Made by a program: the position numbers and the translations under genes. The notes under the pieces were generated by a model. The model saw only the letters and a program-made list of their open reading frames with translations. It had not been told where the DNA came from and did no database searches. A stretch of DNA of 64,000 bases from Spirochaetaceae bacterium (lineage in GTDB: Bacteria; Spirochaetota; Spirochaetia; B11-G9). Positions within the stretch are counted from its first letter, which is position 1. Each line of letters starts with the position of its first letter. The DNA is taken from positions 1 to 64,000 of the forward strand of contig WGCU01000056.1 in NCBI GenBank assembly GCA_015493635.1, written 5' to 3'. Positions 1 to 8,060 of this stretch are shown piece by piece.

Positions 1-201
1 ATTGAGTAGTATTATTTTGGGTAAGCCGGGAATAAGCAGAGCTCTAACTCGTACCTTTTTCCCGGTTTATCCTCCCTTTTCAAATTCTTCTACAAGAATT
101 CTTTTCGGGAAATTATCTCTCTTTATTTAATTTGGGCGCGGGAATCAACAGATCATGGGGGTTCGTTAAGATTCTCAGAGGCTCTTCCCTACACAGACAA
201 A

Positions 202-996
202 ATGCTGGCAACAATTACAAACACAGATATCGATATTGTTTCCGGTGCCTTAGAGATTTTAAAAGAGTTCTCAATGGTTGAAATGGCTGAAGACGGGACA
301 ATTATCATGAGCCAGGCAGGCAAAATGTTAGGTTCGGAAACAGAGTGGAGCAGAAAAAAAAGGGAATATAGAGAAAACAAAGGACAGTCTCAGGTCAACA
401 CAGAGACAAATAAAGGACAAAACGAGGACAAAACGAGGACAGCAGAAGGACAAAGCGAGGACAAAAAAGGACAATGTCCGATAAGAGATAGAGATAGAGA
501 TAGAGATAGAGATATTAATAATAGCGCACAAGAATCGGAAATCAACCAGGAAATAATAACGGAACCTGTAGAAACGCCTACGGCGGAGGCAAAGCCTCAA
601 AAGCAAGAAGCAGCAATTATTGAGTTTAAACCAAAACCCCCTGCAAGAAAGAAAAGGCAAAAGCAACCGGTCCACCCGCTTTACCAGCCAATACAGGAAT
701 CATTCCTGTCGAAGAACGGCGGAGTGTTTACGGACTACGGCAAGGAGGGTAAAGCTATCAATGGGCTCATCCAGAAGGCTGAAAAGAGATTCAGAGAGGA
801 TCCGGGAGGATTCATTCAGCGGGTAATTGAGGGCTTTTACGAGATGACTTGCAGTAATGAGAAGTTCTGGAAAGATCAACCCTTCCTGCCTTCTGCTCTC
901 AATGCTTCCGGTATTTTTGACCGAGTGCTTAAACGGCTGCAGGATTCAGAGGTTCATGAAGATGAATTTCATATTATCGAGGGGATGATGTTTTGA
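202..996 (+). CDS. Phage replisome organizer / DnaD-like replication protein, N-terminus probably damaged
   Basis: The first 60 residues (MLATITNTDIDIVSGALEIL, then a stretch ending in GSETEWSRKKREYRENKG) resemble the second half of the phage replisome-organizer N-terminal domain, a winged helix used in origin binding and helicase loading. A charged low-complexity linker follows, including six RD dipeptides, then a folded C-terminal region from about residue 155 (HPLYQPIQESFLSKNGG onward). Family members normally have about 60 more residues before this methionine. Reading the same frame upstream gives RFSEALPYTDKM directly before it, which also fits the family, but that stretch has no ATG, GTG or TTG start after the in-frame stop at 22-24. 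The gene may therefore be frameshifted or truncated. It overlaps the next gene by 4 bp. Confidence 0.6.
   Translation: MLATITNTDIDIVSGALEILKEFSMVEMAEDGTIIMSQAGKMLGSETEWSRKKREYRENKGQSQVNTETNKGQNEDKTRTAEGQSEDKKGQCPIRDRDRDRDRDINNSAQESEINQEIITEPVETPTAEAKPQKQEAAIIEFKPKPPARKKRQKQPVHPLYQPIQESFLSKNGGVFTDYGKEGKAINGLIQKAEKRFREDPGGFIQRVIEGFYEMTCSNEKFWKDQPFLPSALNASGIFDRVLKRLQDSEVHEDEFHIIEGMMF
484..513 (+). repeat. AGAGAT hexanucleotide tandem repeat, five copies, inside the replisome organizer gene
   Basis: Five perfect copies of AGAGAT lie head to tail and encode alternating Arg-Asp in the linker of the replication protein. The unit is a multiple of three, so copy-number change would lengthen or shorten the linker without shifting the frame. 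Such Asp/Arg or Asp/Lys linkers are common in this protein family. Confidence 0.9.
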
Positions 997-1367
997 CAGC
1001 AAAAAAATTTATTATAGACATTCAAGAGTATTATGGGCTCAAATATCGAAAGGGAAGACAGGCAAACATGGTTTTTACTTACCTGTCAAAGAGATCAGAT
1101 CGGTTTCTGGATTTCCTGTTCGAGACAACAGTGAGTGGGTTTTCTGGGCAGTACAAGACATTGCCGGATATAGCAATTTTTGAAGAGTTGAAGAATGATG
1201 CTTATGAAGACATGCAGGCCCATGAGCTTGAGGTACAGCAGGATTTAGAACGGAAGGCAATTGCCTCGGAGACGGAAGAGATTGCTCCTCCTGAAGAAGC
1301 GCAGAAATTCCTTAGAGATTTGTTCAAAAGGCTTAAATCAAGGCATAAGAAGGGCGTTATTGCGTGA
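993..1367 (+). CDS. Phage protein of unknown function, early/late boundary
   Basis: A 124-residue protein that begins with TTG overlapping the stop of the replication gene (TTGA). The N-terminal half (IQEYYGLKYRKGRQANMVFT) is compact and mixed. The C-terminal half is strongly charged, rich in Glu and Lys, and probably helical. No catalytic motif, membrane segment or signal peptide is visible. Its place directly after a replisome organizer suggests a helicase-loader or replication accessory role, by position only. The function is not recognised. Confidence 0.6.
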   Translation: MTAKKFIIDIQEYYGLKYRKGRQANMVFTYLSKRSDRFLDFLFETTVSGFSGQYKTLPDIAIFEELKNDAYEDMQAHELEVQQDLERKAIASETEEIAPPEEAQKFLRDLFKRLKSRHKKGVIA

Positions 1368-1492
1368 AATATGTCAATTATCTCCAAAAAAGTAAAAGGT
1401 ACTGTGACAGGGGGGCGCCGGTTAATGGGTATTTTCCGACACCTCGGAAGTCACCACCACACTGGATTTTTTTTAACGAGGTTGGTAAGTGA
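1364..1492 (+). CDS. Small phage protein, 42 residues, translationally coupled
   Basis: A GTG start at 1364 overlaps the stop of the upstream gene (GTGA), and its own stop at 1490-1492 overlaps the GTG start of the terminase small subunit in the same way. The peptide begins MKYVNYLQKSKRYC and contains the aromatic/proline stretch PPHWIFFNEVGK. It fills what would otherwise be a 121-bp gap in a densely overlapping operon, and this double coupling is the main evidence that it is real. Function unknown. It might alternatively be non-coding sequence around a packaging site. Confidence 0.5.
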   Translation: MKYVNYLQKSKRYCDRGAPVNGYFPTPRKSPPHWIFFNEVGK

Positions 1493-2106
1493 TACTTGAA
1501 TCAATGGCCGAATTAGCAAGACATATGAATCTATCTACATCGGCAATCTATAAGGCAAAGCGGGAGGGTAAAATCCGTTTAACCGATGGCGGGAAAATTG
1601 ATACTACCGATCCGGTTAACTGGGAATATATTCAAGGGTCGAAACAAAGCCAGGTGCAAAGGGGTATCTACCATGACGAATATGATTACCTTGGTAAGAG
1701 CACAATTGAAAGCCTTGAAGCTGAAAAGCTAAAAGCGGATATAAAATATAAAAACAAACAGTCCAGAAAGCTTGATCTTCAATTTGAGATTGATAAGAAA
1801 CATTTGATTCCTTCAGACGTTGTCGGTATATGGGTTGGCGCTTTCTCTAACGGGATAAGAAATAATTTTTTACAGATTGGAAACCGGGTTGCAAGGGGCG
1901 ATATCAAGTTAAGAAACCGGATTGAAAAAGAAATTTCAAAAGCGATTAAGAAAACGCTGGATACTGCAGCAGCACAACTACGACAGGAGACTGAAAAAAT
2001 AATAGAGATGATGCAAGTTGATGGTGAAGAAAAGCCGGTCCCTGAAAAGCAGCAAACCAAGAAAACCGGTAAGAAGAAAACAAAGGGTAAGGGGAATGTA
2101 AAGTGA
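1489..2106 (+). CDS. Terminase small subunit-like protein
   Basis: A 205-residue protein whose N-terminus (MAELARHMNLSTSAIYKAKR) is a helix-turn-helix of the type found in phage DNA-packaging small subunits such as lambda Nu1. The middle is helical, with a conserved-looking patch around IWVGAFSNGIRNNFLQIGNR, and the C-terminus is a basic Lys/Gly/Thr tail. It overlaps the large terminase gene by 4 bp. The GTG start at 1489 has GAGG 7 nt upstream; an ATG at 1504 is the alternative. The expected role is recognition of the packaging site and recruitment of the ATPase subunit. The assignment rests on the helix-turn-helix plus position. Confidence 0.7.
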   Translation: MILESMAELARHMNLSTSAIYKAKREGKIRLTDGGKIDTTDPVNWEYIQGSKQSQVQRGIYHDEYDYLGKSTIESLEAEKLKADIKYKNKQSRKLDLQFEIDKKHLIPSDVVGIWVGAFSNGIRNNFLQIGNRVARGDIKLRNRIEKEISKAIKKTLDTAAAQLRQETEKIIEMMQVDGEEKPVPEKQQTKKTGKKKTKGKGNVK

Positions 2107-4013
2107 CAACTGATCTTTTAACGCCGTCTGACTATTTAACCGCGACCGAAGAGCTTGTAGAAAAATCTTATGAAATTATTCCGATTGAGATAAACAGGAT
2201 TCTTGTTTCTCAGTGGGCGGAAAGCAACAGAGTTATTCCAGAGGGTTTATCTCCTTATCCGGGTTCGTATTCTTTTGATGTAAACCCGTATATGCGTGAA
2301 ATTGTAGATTGTCTCTCAGAGAGTTCTCCTGTCCATGAGGTCGCCGTCATGAAAGGTACACAGGTCATGGCTACAGTAGGGCTTGGTGAAAACTGGATCG
2401 GGTATGTCATTGATTCAGCTCCGGCTCCAATGCTCTATGTTTCCGGCGATGCGACCATGGCAGAAACTCAAATGGAACTCCGCATTGATGCGATGATAAA
2501 TTCTGCCGGGATTGCTCACAAAATTGCGAGTCAGCATAAAAGAAAAACTCAAAGGAAATCAGGGGATATTAAAACCCGGAAAGAATTTCCCGGTGGGTTT
2601 CTTGTCGCAGCCGGTCCTAATTCTGGAGCAAAACTCAGGAGTATGAGTTTTCAGGATATCTATGTAGATGAAATAGATTCATTCCCCGACTCGACTGGTA
2701 AAGAAGGTGATCCGATATATTTAATACGGCGTCGCGTTGACGCGTTCTCAGAAACTTATAAAATACTCTGGACAAGTACTCCGCTCTTTGAACACAATTC
2801 AAAGATTCTTGCACTTTTTCGAGAAGGTGATCAGAGAAAATATTTTGTTCCCTGTAAGCATTGCGGACATATGCAGTATTTAAAATGGTCCCAGCTGAAA
2901 TTCAAGTATTTAGAAGATGGAAGGCTTGATTGTAAAATAGGGAAAGATGGAAAGATAAAATCTTCAACAGTTCATTATGAGTGCGAGGTGTGCGGTGGCG
3001 AGTGGAAGAATTCTGACAAGGACTGGTTCCTTCCCCGTGGAGAATGGAGACCGACTGCAGAACCCAGACGCCCAGGAATGCGTAGTTATCATGTTCCCGG
3101 ACTATTATCTCCGGTAGGTTTTCGTTCATGGGACGATGCTGTTATTGATTTTTTGCAGATAAAACACGAGGGGTTTCCTAGACTGAAATATCAGAACTTT
3201 ATAAATACTTTCCTCGGTGAAACTTTTGAGGATAGAGGAGAAAGTCCAAAGATAGAAACATTATTAACACGCGAAAGGACATATCATACAAATAGCCTGC
3301 CGGAAGATGCAAGCCCGCTATTTGTCACTATTGGAGCAGATATTCAAAAGGATCGTATTGAATGTGAAGTTGTTGCCTGGGGTAAAAATGCTGAAAGTTG
3401 GTCGATAAATTATTATGTTTTCCATGGTAATACTTCGGTACTTGAATCAGAAGCATGGGAGGCAATGAAAACAATTATTCAGCGTGAACATGCAGGGATG
3501 AAAGCCATTCTTACAGGAATTGATTCCGGATATCAAACAGATGTTGTTTATTCTTTCTGTGATCAATTTGACGGAGGGGTACATCCTGTTATGGGTGTTG
3601 AGAAGTTGAAAAATGCCTACATAAAATTGTTTAATGTTCCAGGACACTTCCATGCCCGGATCGATATAAACACAGATTTATTAAAACAGGAAATCTATCG
3701 TTACCTATCCAAAGGACGTTATGAGTCGGGAGAATATCCACGCGGATATTGTCACTTTCCTATTGAATATTCAAGAGAACACTTTAACAGACTTACTGCA
3801 GAGAGAAGAATTGTTGAGGTTAATCATAGTGGTAAGGAAGTTTATAAGTGGGACGCTGGCAAGAGAAGAAATGAACAGTTAGACTGTCGCGTGTATGCTT
3901 TGGCGATGGTTTATGGATATAGATTATCTATTGAAACCGAACTCAAAAATGATCAGCAAATCGATGAAGATTATAATCTCACTTGGGAAGATTTCTGGAA
4001 TTATTTGTCTTGA
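2103..4013 (+). CDS. Terminase large subunit, GpA family
   Basis: A 636-residue DNA-packaging motor subunit. The N-terminal ATPase domain has the GpA-type phosphate loop region around residues 80-100 (VAVMKGTQVMATVGLGENW) and an acidic Walker B stretch DIYVDEIDSFPD near residue 190. Four cysteines (CKHCG and CEVCGG) suggest an inserted zinc-binding site near residues 250-300. The C-terminal nuclease half shows IGADIQKDRIECEVVAWG and GIDSGYQTD, which supply acidic metal ligands. It ends with NEQLDCRVYALA, typical of GpA proteins. Length fits the family (about 600-650). The GTG start overlaps the small-subunit stop. A 66-bp AT-rich gap follows. Confidence 0.93.
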   Translation: MTTDLLTPSDYLTATEELVEKSYEIIPIEINRILVSQWAESNRVIPEGLSPYPGSYSFDVNPYMREIVDCLSESSPVHEVAVMKGTQVMATVGLGENWIGYVIDSAPAPMLYVSGDATMAETQMELRIDAMINSAGIAHKIASQHKRKTQRKSGDIKTRKEFPGGFLVAAGPNSGAKLRSMSFQDIYVDEIDSFPDSTGKEGDPIYLIRRRVDAFSETYKILWTSTPLFEHNSKILALFREGDQRKYFVPCKHCGHMQYLKWSQLKFKYLEDGRLDCKIGKDGKIKSSTVHYECEVCGGEWKNSDKDWFLPRGEWRPTAEPRRPGMRSYHVPGLLSPVGFRSWDDAVIDFLQIKHEGFPRLKYQNFINTFLGETFEDRGESPKIETLLTRERTYHTNSLPEDASPLFVTIGADIQKDRIECEVVAWGKNAESWSINYYVFHGNTSVLESEAWEAMKTIIQREHAGMKAILTGIDSGYQTDVVYSFCDQFDGGVHPVMGVEKLKNAYIKLFNVPGHFHARIDINTDLLKQEIYRYLSKGRYESGEYPRGYCHFPIEYSREHFNRLTAERRIVEVNHSGKEVYKWDAGKRRNEQLDCRVYALAMVYGYRLSIETELKNDQQIDEDYNLTWEDFWNYLS

Positions 4014-4079
4014 TGAAAAAAAATTATTTTTTTTCTCAAAACGAGTAGCTTTTTTTTAAAAAGTATGATTTAAATTTAT

Positions 4080-4313
4080 GTGGGATACTTTACTGAAGAA
4101 CAGATAAAACAAAAAATAGAAACTATTTCATCCGCCATCGACGTTGTCTTGTCTGGCGGTAAATCATATCGATTAAACGATACACAGGGTGATGTTCAGG
4201 TTACCCGGGAATCTTTGCCGAATTTACAAAATGCTCTTAATTATTGGGTCTCAAAATATAACGAAATATCGGATAGCAATTCTGGAATCATTTCTCTGGG
4301 GAGTAGCCGCTGA
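4080..4313 (+). CDS. Head-tail joining protein, gpW-like
   Basis: A 77-residue protein of the size and pattern of lambda gpW: an N-terminal helix (FTEEQIKQKIETISSAIDVV), a short beta turn (KSYRLNDTQGDVQVTRE), then a second helix. gpW sits at the connector and is needed for tail attachment. The position between terminase and portal is the same as in lambda. The start is GTG at 4080; no good ribosome site is visible, and an overlapping ATG at 4078 is in another frame. The stop overlaps the portal start by one base (TGATG). Confidence 0.75.
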   Translation: MGYFTEEQIKQKIETISSAIDVVLSGGKSYRLNDTQGDVQVTRESLPNLQNALNYWVSKYNEISDSNSGIISLGSSR

Positions 4314-5878
4314 TGGGTTTATTGAACTATTTCCGGAGAAAAGAAACGGTAATAATAAGAGAGCGTGTTCATGATTCAGATAATAAATCAGGGTCAAGAA
4401 AACTTTCTTTCCGTGGTAAAACGAAATACGGCAATATAAAATATCACGATTCCGGATATACCGATTATGCTCAACAGAGAGAAAATGCAAGGGGAATATA
4501 TTATGATTCCCTTATAGCCAGAGGGATTGTAAACCGGCTTATTGATAATGTTATAAATACCGGTTTAACGTGGGAATCCTCTCCGCTTTGGTCCATGATA
4601 CCTGAATGGAAGAAGAAGTCCGAGGAAGAGAAATATATATGGACTGAACAGGTTGAGAATTATTTTACTCTGTATGCGGAGAGCAAAGAAGCAGATATCA
4701 AGGGAAGATTAACGTTCAAGCAAATACAGCGGCTTCTTTATCTTTTGCGTGTTAAAGAGGGCGAATACTTTTGTGTATTAAGATATTTGAACAGCACAAA
4801 AAGAACCTCCCCTGTTGCAATTCAGATTTTGAATAATGATCAGATACAACAGCCAACTGACGCAAAAACTTTACAGGATATTAAAGCCAGAGGCGCAACT
4901 GTCAATGAAGGTGTTGAATATGATTCTACCGGAAAGATGATTGCCATTCATGTTGTAGAGGATCTTGAAAGCTTCAGGGGGAAAAACAAACGTATTCCTG
5001 TTTTTGGTCCAAGATCCGGGCGTCGGTTTATTATCCATGATGCAAATTTTGAGACTGCTGAGCAATATAGGGGATTTCCCGAACTTGCAGCGTTTATTTA
5101 TGAACTCGACAGGCTTACAGAATACGATATCAATGAACTTGAAGCTACTGTAACAGGTGCAATGTTCTTCGCTGCAATTGAAACAGAAAGAGGAGCCCAG
5201 TCAAAAGGGCCAATAATTAAAGTAGCTGACAGCTCTTCTCAGCAGGCGAATACTGATGCAAATTCCGGAGTCAAGGAAGTAAATATAAAAAATAAAGCAT
5301 TGCTTATCCAGAATCTTGCGCCCGGACAAAAGTTAAAAGGATTTCAACCAAACAGGCCCAATTCTAATTTTGCCGCTTTTGAAGAAGTTTTTGAGAACCG
5401 GATTGCCGGTTCACTTGGTATGCCATTATCTGTCTTCAGGCAGAAGTTTCAAACTTCATATTCTGCTGCACGGGCGGAAATACTCTTCTTCTGGAATAGC
5501 ATCTTTCGACGGAGGGATGATTTTATTTCAGGGTTTCTGAATCCCTTCTATGAAGCATGGTTCACAGAGCATGTTAATGCCGGAAATATTGAGGCCCCGG
5601 GATTCAAACAATTACCCGTTGTCCAGCGTGCATGGTTATATGGCACTTGGAATGGAATTTCTAGACCTGTTGTTGACCCTGTTAAAGAGGTAAATGCTGT
5701 TGAAAAAAGGCAGCGCCTCGGTCATACAACAGGAGAGCGGGAAGCAAAAGCGTATAACGGATCTGATTTCAGGGAGAATATAAAGCGATTAAAGACAGAA
5801 AACGAATTATTGGCAGAAACAAATAAAGTACTTGATCCCGCTCAATATATTGATCCAGGGAGAAAAGAAGATGATTGA
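4313..5878 (+). CDS. Phage portal protein, lambda gpB family
   Basis: A 521-residue portal that should form the dodecameric channel at the packaging vertex. Recognisable features are the N-terminal YAQQRENARGIYYDSLIARG segment, the ATVTGAMFFAAIETERG region near residue 285, and the FQTSYSAARAEILFFWNSIF stretch near residue 385, all typical of lambda-family portals. Length is normal for this family. It starts one base inside the gpW stop and ends 8 bp past the start of a small membrane-protein gene. Confidence 0.92.
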   Translation: MGLLNYFRRKETVIIRERVHDSDNKSGSRKLSFRGKTKYGNIKYHDSGYTDYAQQRENARGIYYDSLIARGIVNRLIDNVINTGLTWESSPLWSMIPEWKKKSEEEKYIWTEQVENYFTLYAESKEADIKGRLTFKQIQRLLYLLRVKEGEYFCVLRYLNSTKRTSPVAIQILNNDQIQQPTDAKTLQDIKARGATVNEGVEYDSTGKMIAIHVVEDLESFRGKNKRIPVFGPRSGRRFIIHDANFETAEQYRGFPELAAFIYELDRLTEYDINELEATVTGAMFFAAIETERGAQSKGPIIKVADSSSQQANTDANSGVKEVNIKNKALLIQNLAPGQKLKGFQPNRPNSNFAAFEEVFENRIAGSLGMPLSVFRQKFQTSYSAARAEILFFWNSIFRRRDDFISGFLNPFYEAWFTEHVNAGNIEAPGFKQLPVVQRAWLYGTWNGISRPVVDPVKEVNAVEKRQRLGHTTGEREAKAYNGSDFRENIKRLKTENELLAETNKVLDPAQYIDPGRKEDD

Positions 5879-6134
5879 TCTAAGGACGGTAATAGCTTTA
5901 ACCGTTGGAGTCATGACAGTAGGGGGCGCAATTATTGCTTTCTTTCAGATGCAGACGAGGCAAAATATGAAAATTGAGATACTGCAGGCAGCTATAAAGA
6001 AACTGGAGCAACAGCATGATGAGCAGACTCATTCACAGATAGAAACGGAAAAGGCAATTACAGAGATCAATACAAAGCTGGATCATATTGTCAAGACTCT
6101 TGATGAAATCAGGTTGCCACGGAGTTCAAGATGA
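5871..6134 (+). CDS. Small membrane protein with coiled coil (possible holin/antiholin)
   Basis: ATG at 5871 with an upstream GGGAGAAAAGAAG purine run gives an 87-residue protein; an upstream in-frame ATG at 5832 lies deep inside the portal gene and is less likely. Residues 5-25 (RTVIALTVGVMTVGGAIIAF) form one membrane segment, followed by a long coiled-coil helix to the end (KIEILQAAIKKLEQQHDEQ). The topology suits a type of small phage holin or antiholin, or an inner-membrane spanin. It is followed immediately by a peptidase gene and another membrane protein, which favours a lysis role; that role is inferred. Confidence 0.6.
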   Translation: MIDLRTVIALTVGVMTVGGAIIAFFQMQTRQNMKIEILQAAIKKLEQQHDEQTHSQIETEKAITEINTKLDHIVKTLDEIRLPRSSR

Positions 6135-6733
6135 TAAAAGGGGTAAAGCACTGGAATAGTAGATCCAAATATTATTCGCAGGTGAATAACTCAACAGAAG
6201 CCATACTCAGGAAAGTCGGCGTCAAAAAATGGCTGGAGACGTGCGGATCCACCGCAGCAGTTAACTGTCTTGCTGCAATGGGTCATGATGTTGCCGTTTT
6301 TTGCCCAGGGCAATACCGGCCTCAACCGGAAGATGTGCTTACAAATTATTTCAACGATCCCAGGAACTACAGGAAGCTGAAGGATATCCGCAGAAATCTG
6401 GATCCGGATAAATATCCCGGGAACAGAGTTCCGCAGTATTACCCGCTTGCCGTCCATGAGGTTTTTAATGTTGAGGCTGAATTCAAATTTCTAAAAGATT
6501 TTGAAAGCGTTGCAGAGCTTATCTGTGAAGGATTTGCTGTGCAGCTTTGTCTTGTGTCTCCCGGTCATTATATAGCAGCGGTGGCATACGATGAAGATAC
6601 AGAAGAGATAATCTTTAACGATCCATGGCCGGAAAGATTTTCAGATAACAACGGATTTAACCGTCGTATGACGAGGGCTGAATATGAAGAAAATACAAAA
6701 CCATTTGTAATCATTTACAGGGGGGAATCATGA
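6131..6733 (+). CDS. C39-like cysteine peptidase, putative endolysin
   Basis: A 200-residue protein with a papain-fold C39_2-type signature: Cys38 in WLETCGSTAAVNCLAAMG, His146 in SPGHYIAAVAYDED, and an Asn/Asp ligand at 163-164 in IIFNDPW. There is no signal peptide, so release to the periplasm would need a holin. It lies between two small membrane-protein genes with 4-bp overlaps on both sides, which suggests a peptidoglycan-cleaving endolysin. A role in processing a virion protein is the alternative, since the head-maturation protease follows soon after. The peptidase call is firm; the endolysin call is inferred. Confidence 0.75.
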   Translation: MIKGVKHWNSRSKYYSQVNNSTEAILRKVGVKKWLETCGSTAAVNCLAAMGHDVAVFCPGQYRPQPEDVLTNYFNDPRNYRKLKDIRRNLDPDKYPGNRVPQYYPLAVHEVFNVEAEFKFLKDFESVAELICEGFAVQLCLVSPGHYIAAVAYDEDTEEIIFNDPWPERFSDNNGFNRRMTRAEYEENTKPFVIIYRGES

Positions 6734-6993
6734 GTGATGAGATTAAAGGTGAGGTTTTGACTGCTCCTAATGGATATCTACAGGATTCTCAGGGGAATAA
6801 GTCCAGCAAGAGGCTCTTGGGAGTTATCTTTATGGCTGTCGGAGGTTTGTTCCTGCTGATTACCGGAATATTTGCACTATACAAAACAGTATCGGACCCT
6901 ACAACAGCAATTTCGGTGGGGAAAACCATGCTCTACGCCGGAGCAGGGTTGCTTGGTATTGGTGTAGTTGAAAAATTCGGAGGCAGTAAATGA
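6730..6993 (+). CDS. Two-helix membrane protein, putative holin
   Basis: An 87-residue protein with a soluble N-terminus of about 27 residues, then two hydrophobic segments (LLGVIFMAVGGLFLLITGIF at about 29-49 and MLYAGAGLLGIGVV at about 66-80) and a short basic tail. Size and topology match class II phage holins. It overlaps the peptidase gene by 4 bp and the head-protease gene by 4 bp. No family is recognised with confidence. The holin call depends on topology and on the neighbouring peptidase. Confidence 0.55.
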   Translation: MSDEIKGEVLTAPNGYLQDSQGNKSSKRLLGVIFMAVGGLFLLITGIFALYKTVSDPTTAISVGKTMLYAGAGLLGIGVVEKFGGSK

Positions 6994-8060
6994 AGACTAT
7001 CGCAATCTCTGGTGTTATTGGATGGGATGTTATCCCTGATGATATTAGAGCCAAGCTGGAAGAGGCGGGAGGTGAAGATATAACCGTTGAGGTTTCATCC
7101 CCTGGTGGATTCGTAACCGACGGTTTAGAAATATTTAACCTGATAAAAAATTATAAAGGTAATAAAACAACTCTCCTGATGGGGATGGCTGCATCAATGG
7201 CGTCTTACATTGTGCTTGCTGGAGACAAGGTTGTTGCAGAGGATAATGCCATTTTTATGGTCCATAATGTGTGGGGGTTTGCTGTTGGAGATCATCGGGA
7301 ATTAAGAAAGTCCGCAGATGTTCAAGAGGGAATGACACGGCTTTTATCAAAAGCTTATATCAGAAAAACCGGGAAAACCGAAGAAGAGATTCGGAACATG
7401 ATGGATGAAGAAACATATCTTTTTGGAGACGAGATTCTCGATGCCGGATTCGTTGACGAGGTTGTTCCTGCAGGAGACGGAGCAGAGGATAAAGATTCTG
7501 CTATAACCATGGCACAGATTGCAATGAATAAATGCAAGAAAACCATGGAAGAAAAACAGGAAAAGAATCAGCTTGAGAAAGCCGCAGCGATGCTCGGCGA
7601 AATAATGAAAAAGAACTCTATCGTTGATAGAGGGAAGTCCGGCGTTGCCGGGGATAATACCGCCGCTATGGCGGAACCAAAAAAAGAGGAGGTCAAGACA
7701 ATGACTCTTGATGAACTCAAACAGGAATTCTCCGGTGTATATGCCGAGGCGGTAAACATCGGAGTAGAGCAGGAACGCAAAAGAGTAATGGCATTGCGTT
7801 CATATATCGAGGCCGATCCCGACAACATGAAACTTGCCGAGGTCGTTAATACTGCAATTGCAGGAGGACAGACCGTAGAGGAGGTAAATGCAAAACTGCA
7901 GGTAGCCATACGGGATGGAGGGAAGACGTCGGGTGAGAATCCCCCGGATGTTCAGACTGCGGCAGCCGTTGAAGATCTTTCACAGGAAGATATAGAGGCA
8001 GCAAAACTGGCAGGAATGACTCTTGAGGAATATCGCAAAGCGATGAAGGAGAGTGAATAA
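6990..8060 (+). CDS. ClpP-like prohead protease with C-terminal scaffold region
   Basis: A 356-residue head-maturation protease. The N-terminal 170 residues have the ClpP fold: VSSPGG at 35-40, nucleophile Ser69 in MGMAASMASYI, and His92 in FMVHNVWG. A long hydrophilic linker follows, then a C-terminal helical region from about residue 238 (MTLDELKQEFSGVYAEAV) that resembles a capsid scaffold. This is the arrangement of lambda gpC, whose C-terminal part is also made separately as Nu3. It cleaves scaffold and capsid parts during head assembly. The start overlaps the upstream membrane-protein gene and the stop overlaps the decoration gene. Confidence 0.9.
   Translation: MKTIAISGVIGWDVIPDDIRAKLEEAGGEDITVEVSSPGGFVTDGLEIFNLIKNYKGNKTTLLMGMAASMASYIVLAGDKVVAEDNAIFMVHNVWGFAVGDHRELRKSADVQEGMTRLLSKAYIRKTGKTEEEIRNMMDEETYLFGDEILDAGFVDEVVPAGDGAEDKDSAITMAQIAMNKCKKTMEEKQEKNQLEKAAAMLGEIMKKNSIVDRGKSGVAGDNTAAMAEPKKEEVKTMTLDELKQEFSGVYAEAVNIGVEQERKRVMALRSYIEADPDNMKLAEVVNTAIAGGQTVEEVNAKLQVAIRDGGKTSGENPPDVQTAAAVEDLSQEDIEAAKLAGMTLEEYRKAMKESE
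7701..8060 (+). CDS. Nested scaffold protein inside the protease gene (Nu3-like)
   Basis: An in-frame ATG at 7701 (codon 238 of the protease) is preceded by GAGGAGGT at 7686-7693, a near-perfect Shine-Dalgarno with a 7-nt spacer. Translation from here yields 119 residues corresponding exactly to the scaffold-like C-terminal domain. In lambda, the scaffold Nu3 is made in the same way from inside gene C. A strong ribosome site inside a coding region, placed just before a domain boundary, is unlikely to be chance. The free product would act as an internal scaffold of the procapsid. Confidence 0.75.
   Translation: MTLDELKQEFSGVYAEAVNIGVEQERKRVMALRSYIEADPDNMKLAEVVNTAIAGGQTVEEVNAKLQVAIRDGGKTSGENPPDVQTAAAVEDLSQEDIEAAKLAGMTLEEYRKAMKESE

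Noticed and set aside
328-675. Minus-strand frame rich in Ile-Ser repeats
   Set aside because: It is the complement of the AGAGAT repeat and the charged linker of the replication gene; low complexity and no ribosome site.
1405-1425. GC-rich GGGGGGCGCCGG as a cos packaging site
   Set aside because: Its place beside the terminase genes is suggestive, but no cos consensus can be applied and the stretch lies inside a coupled small frame, so it is not listed as a feature.
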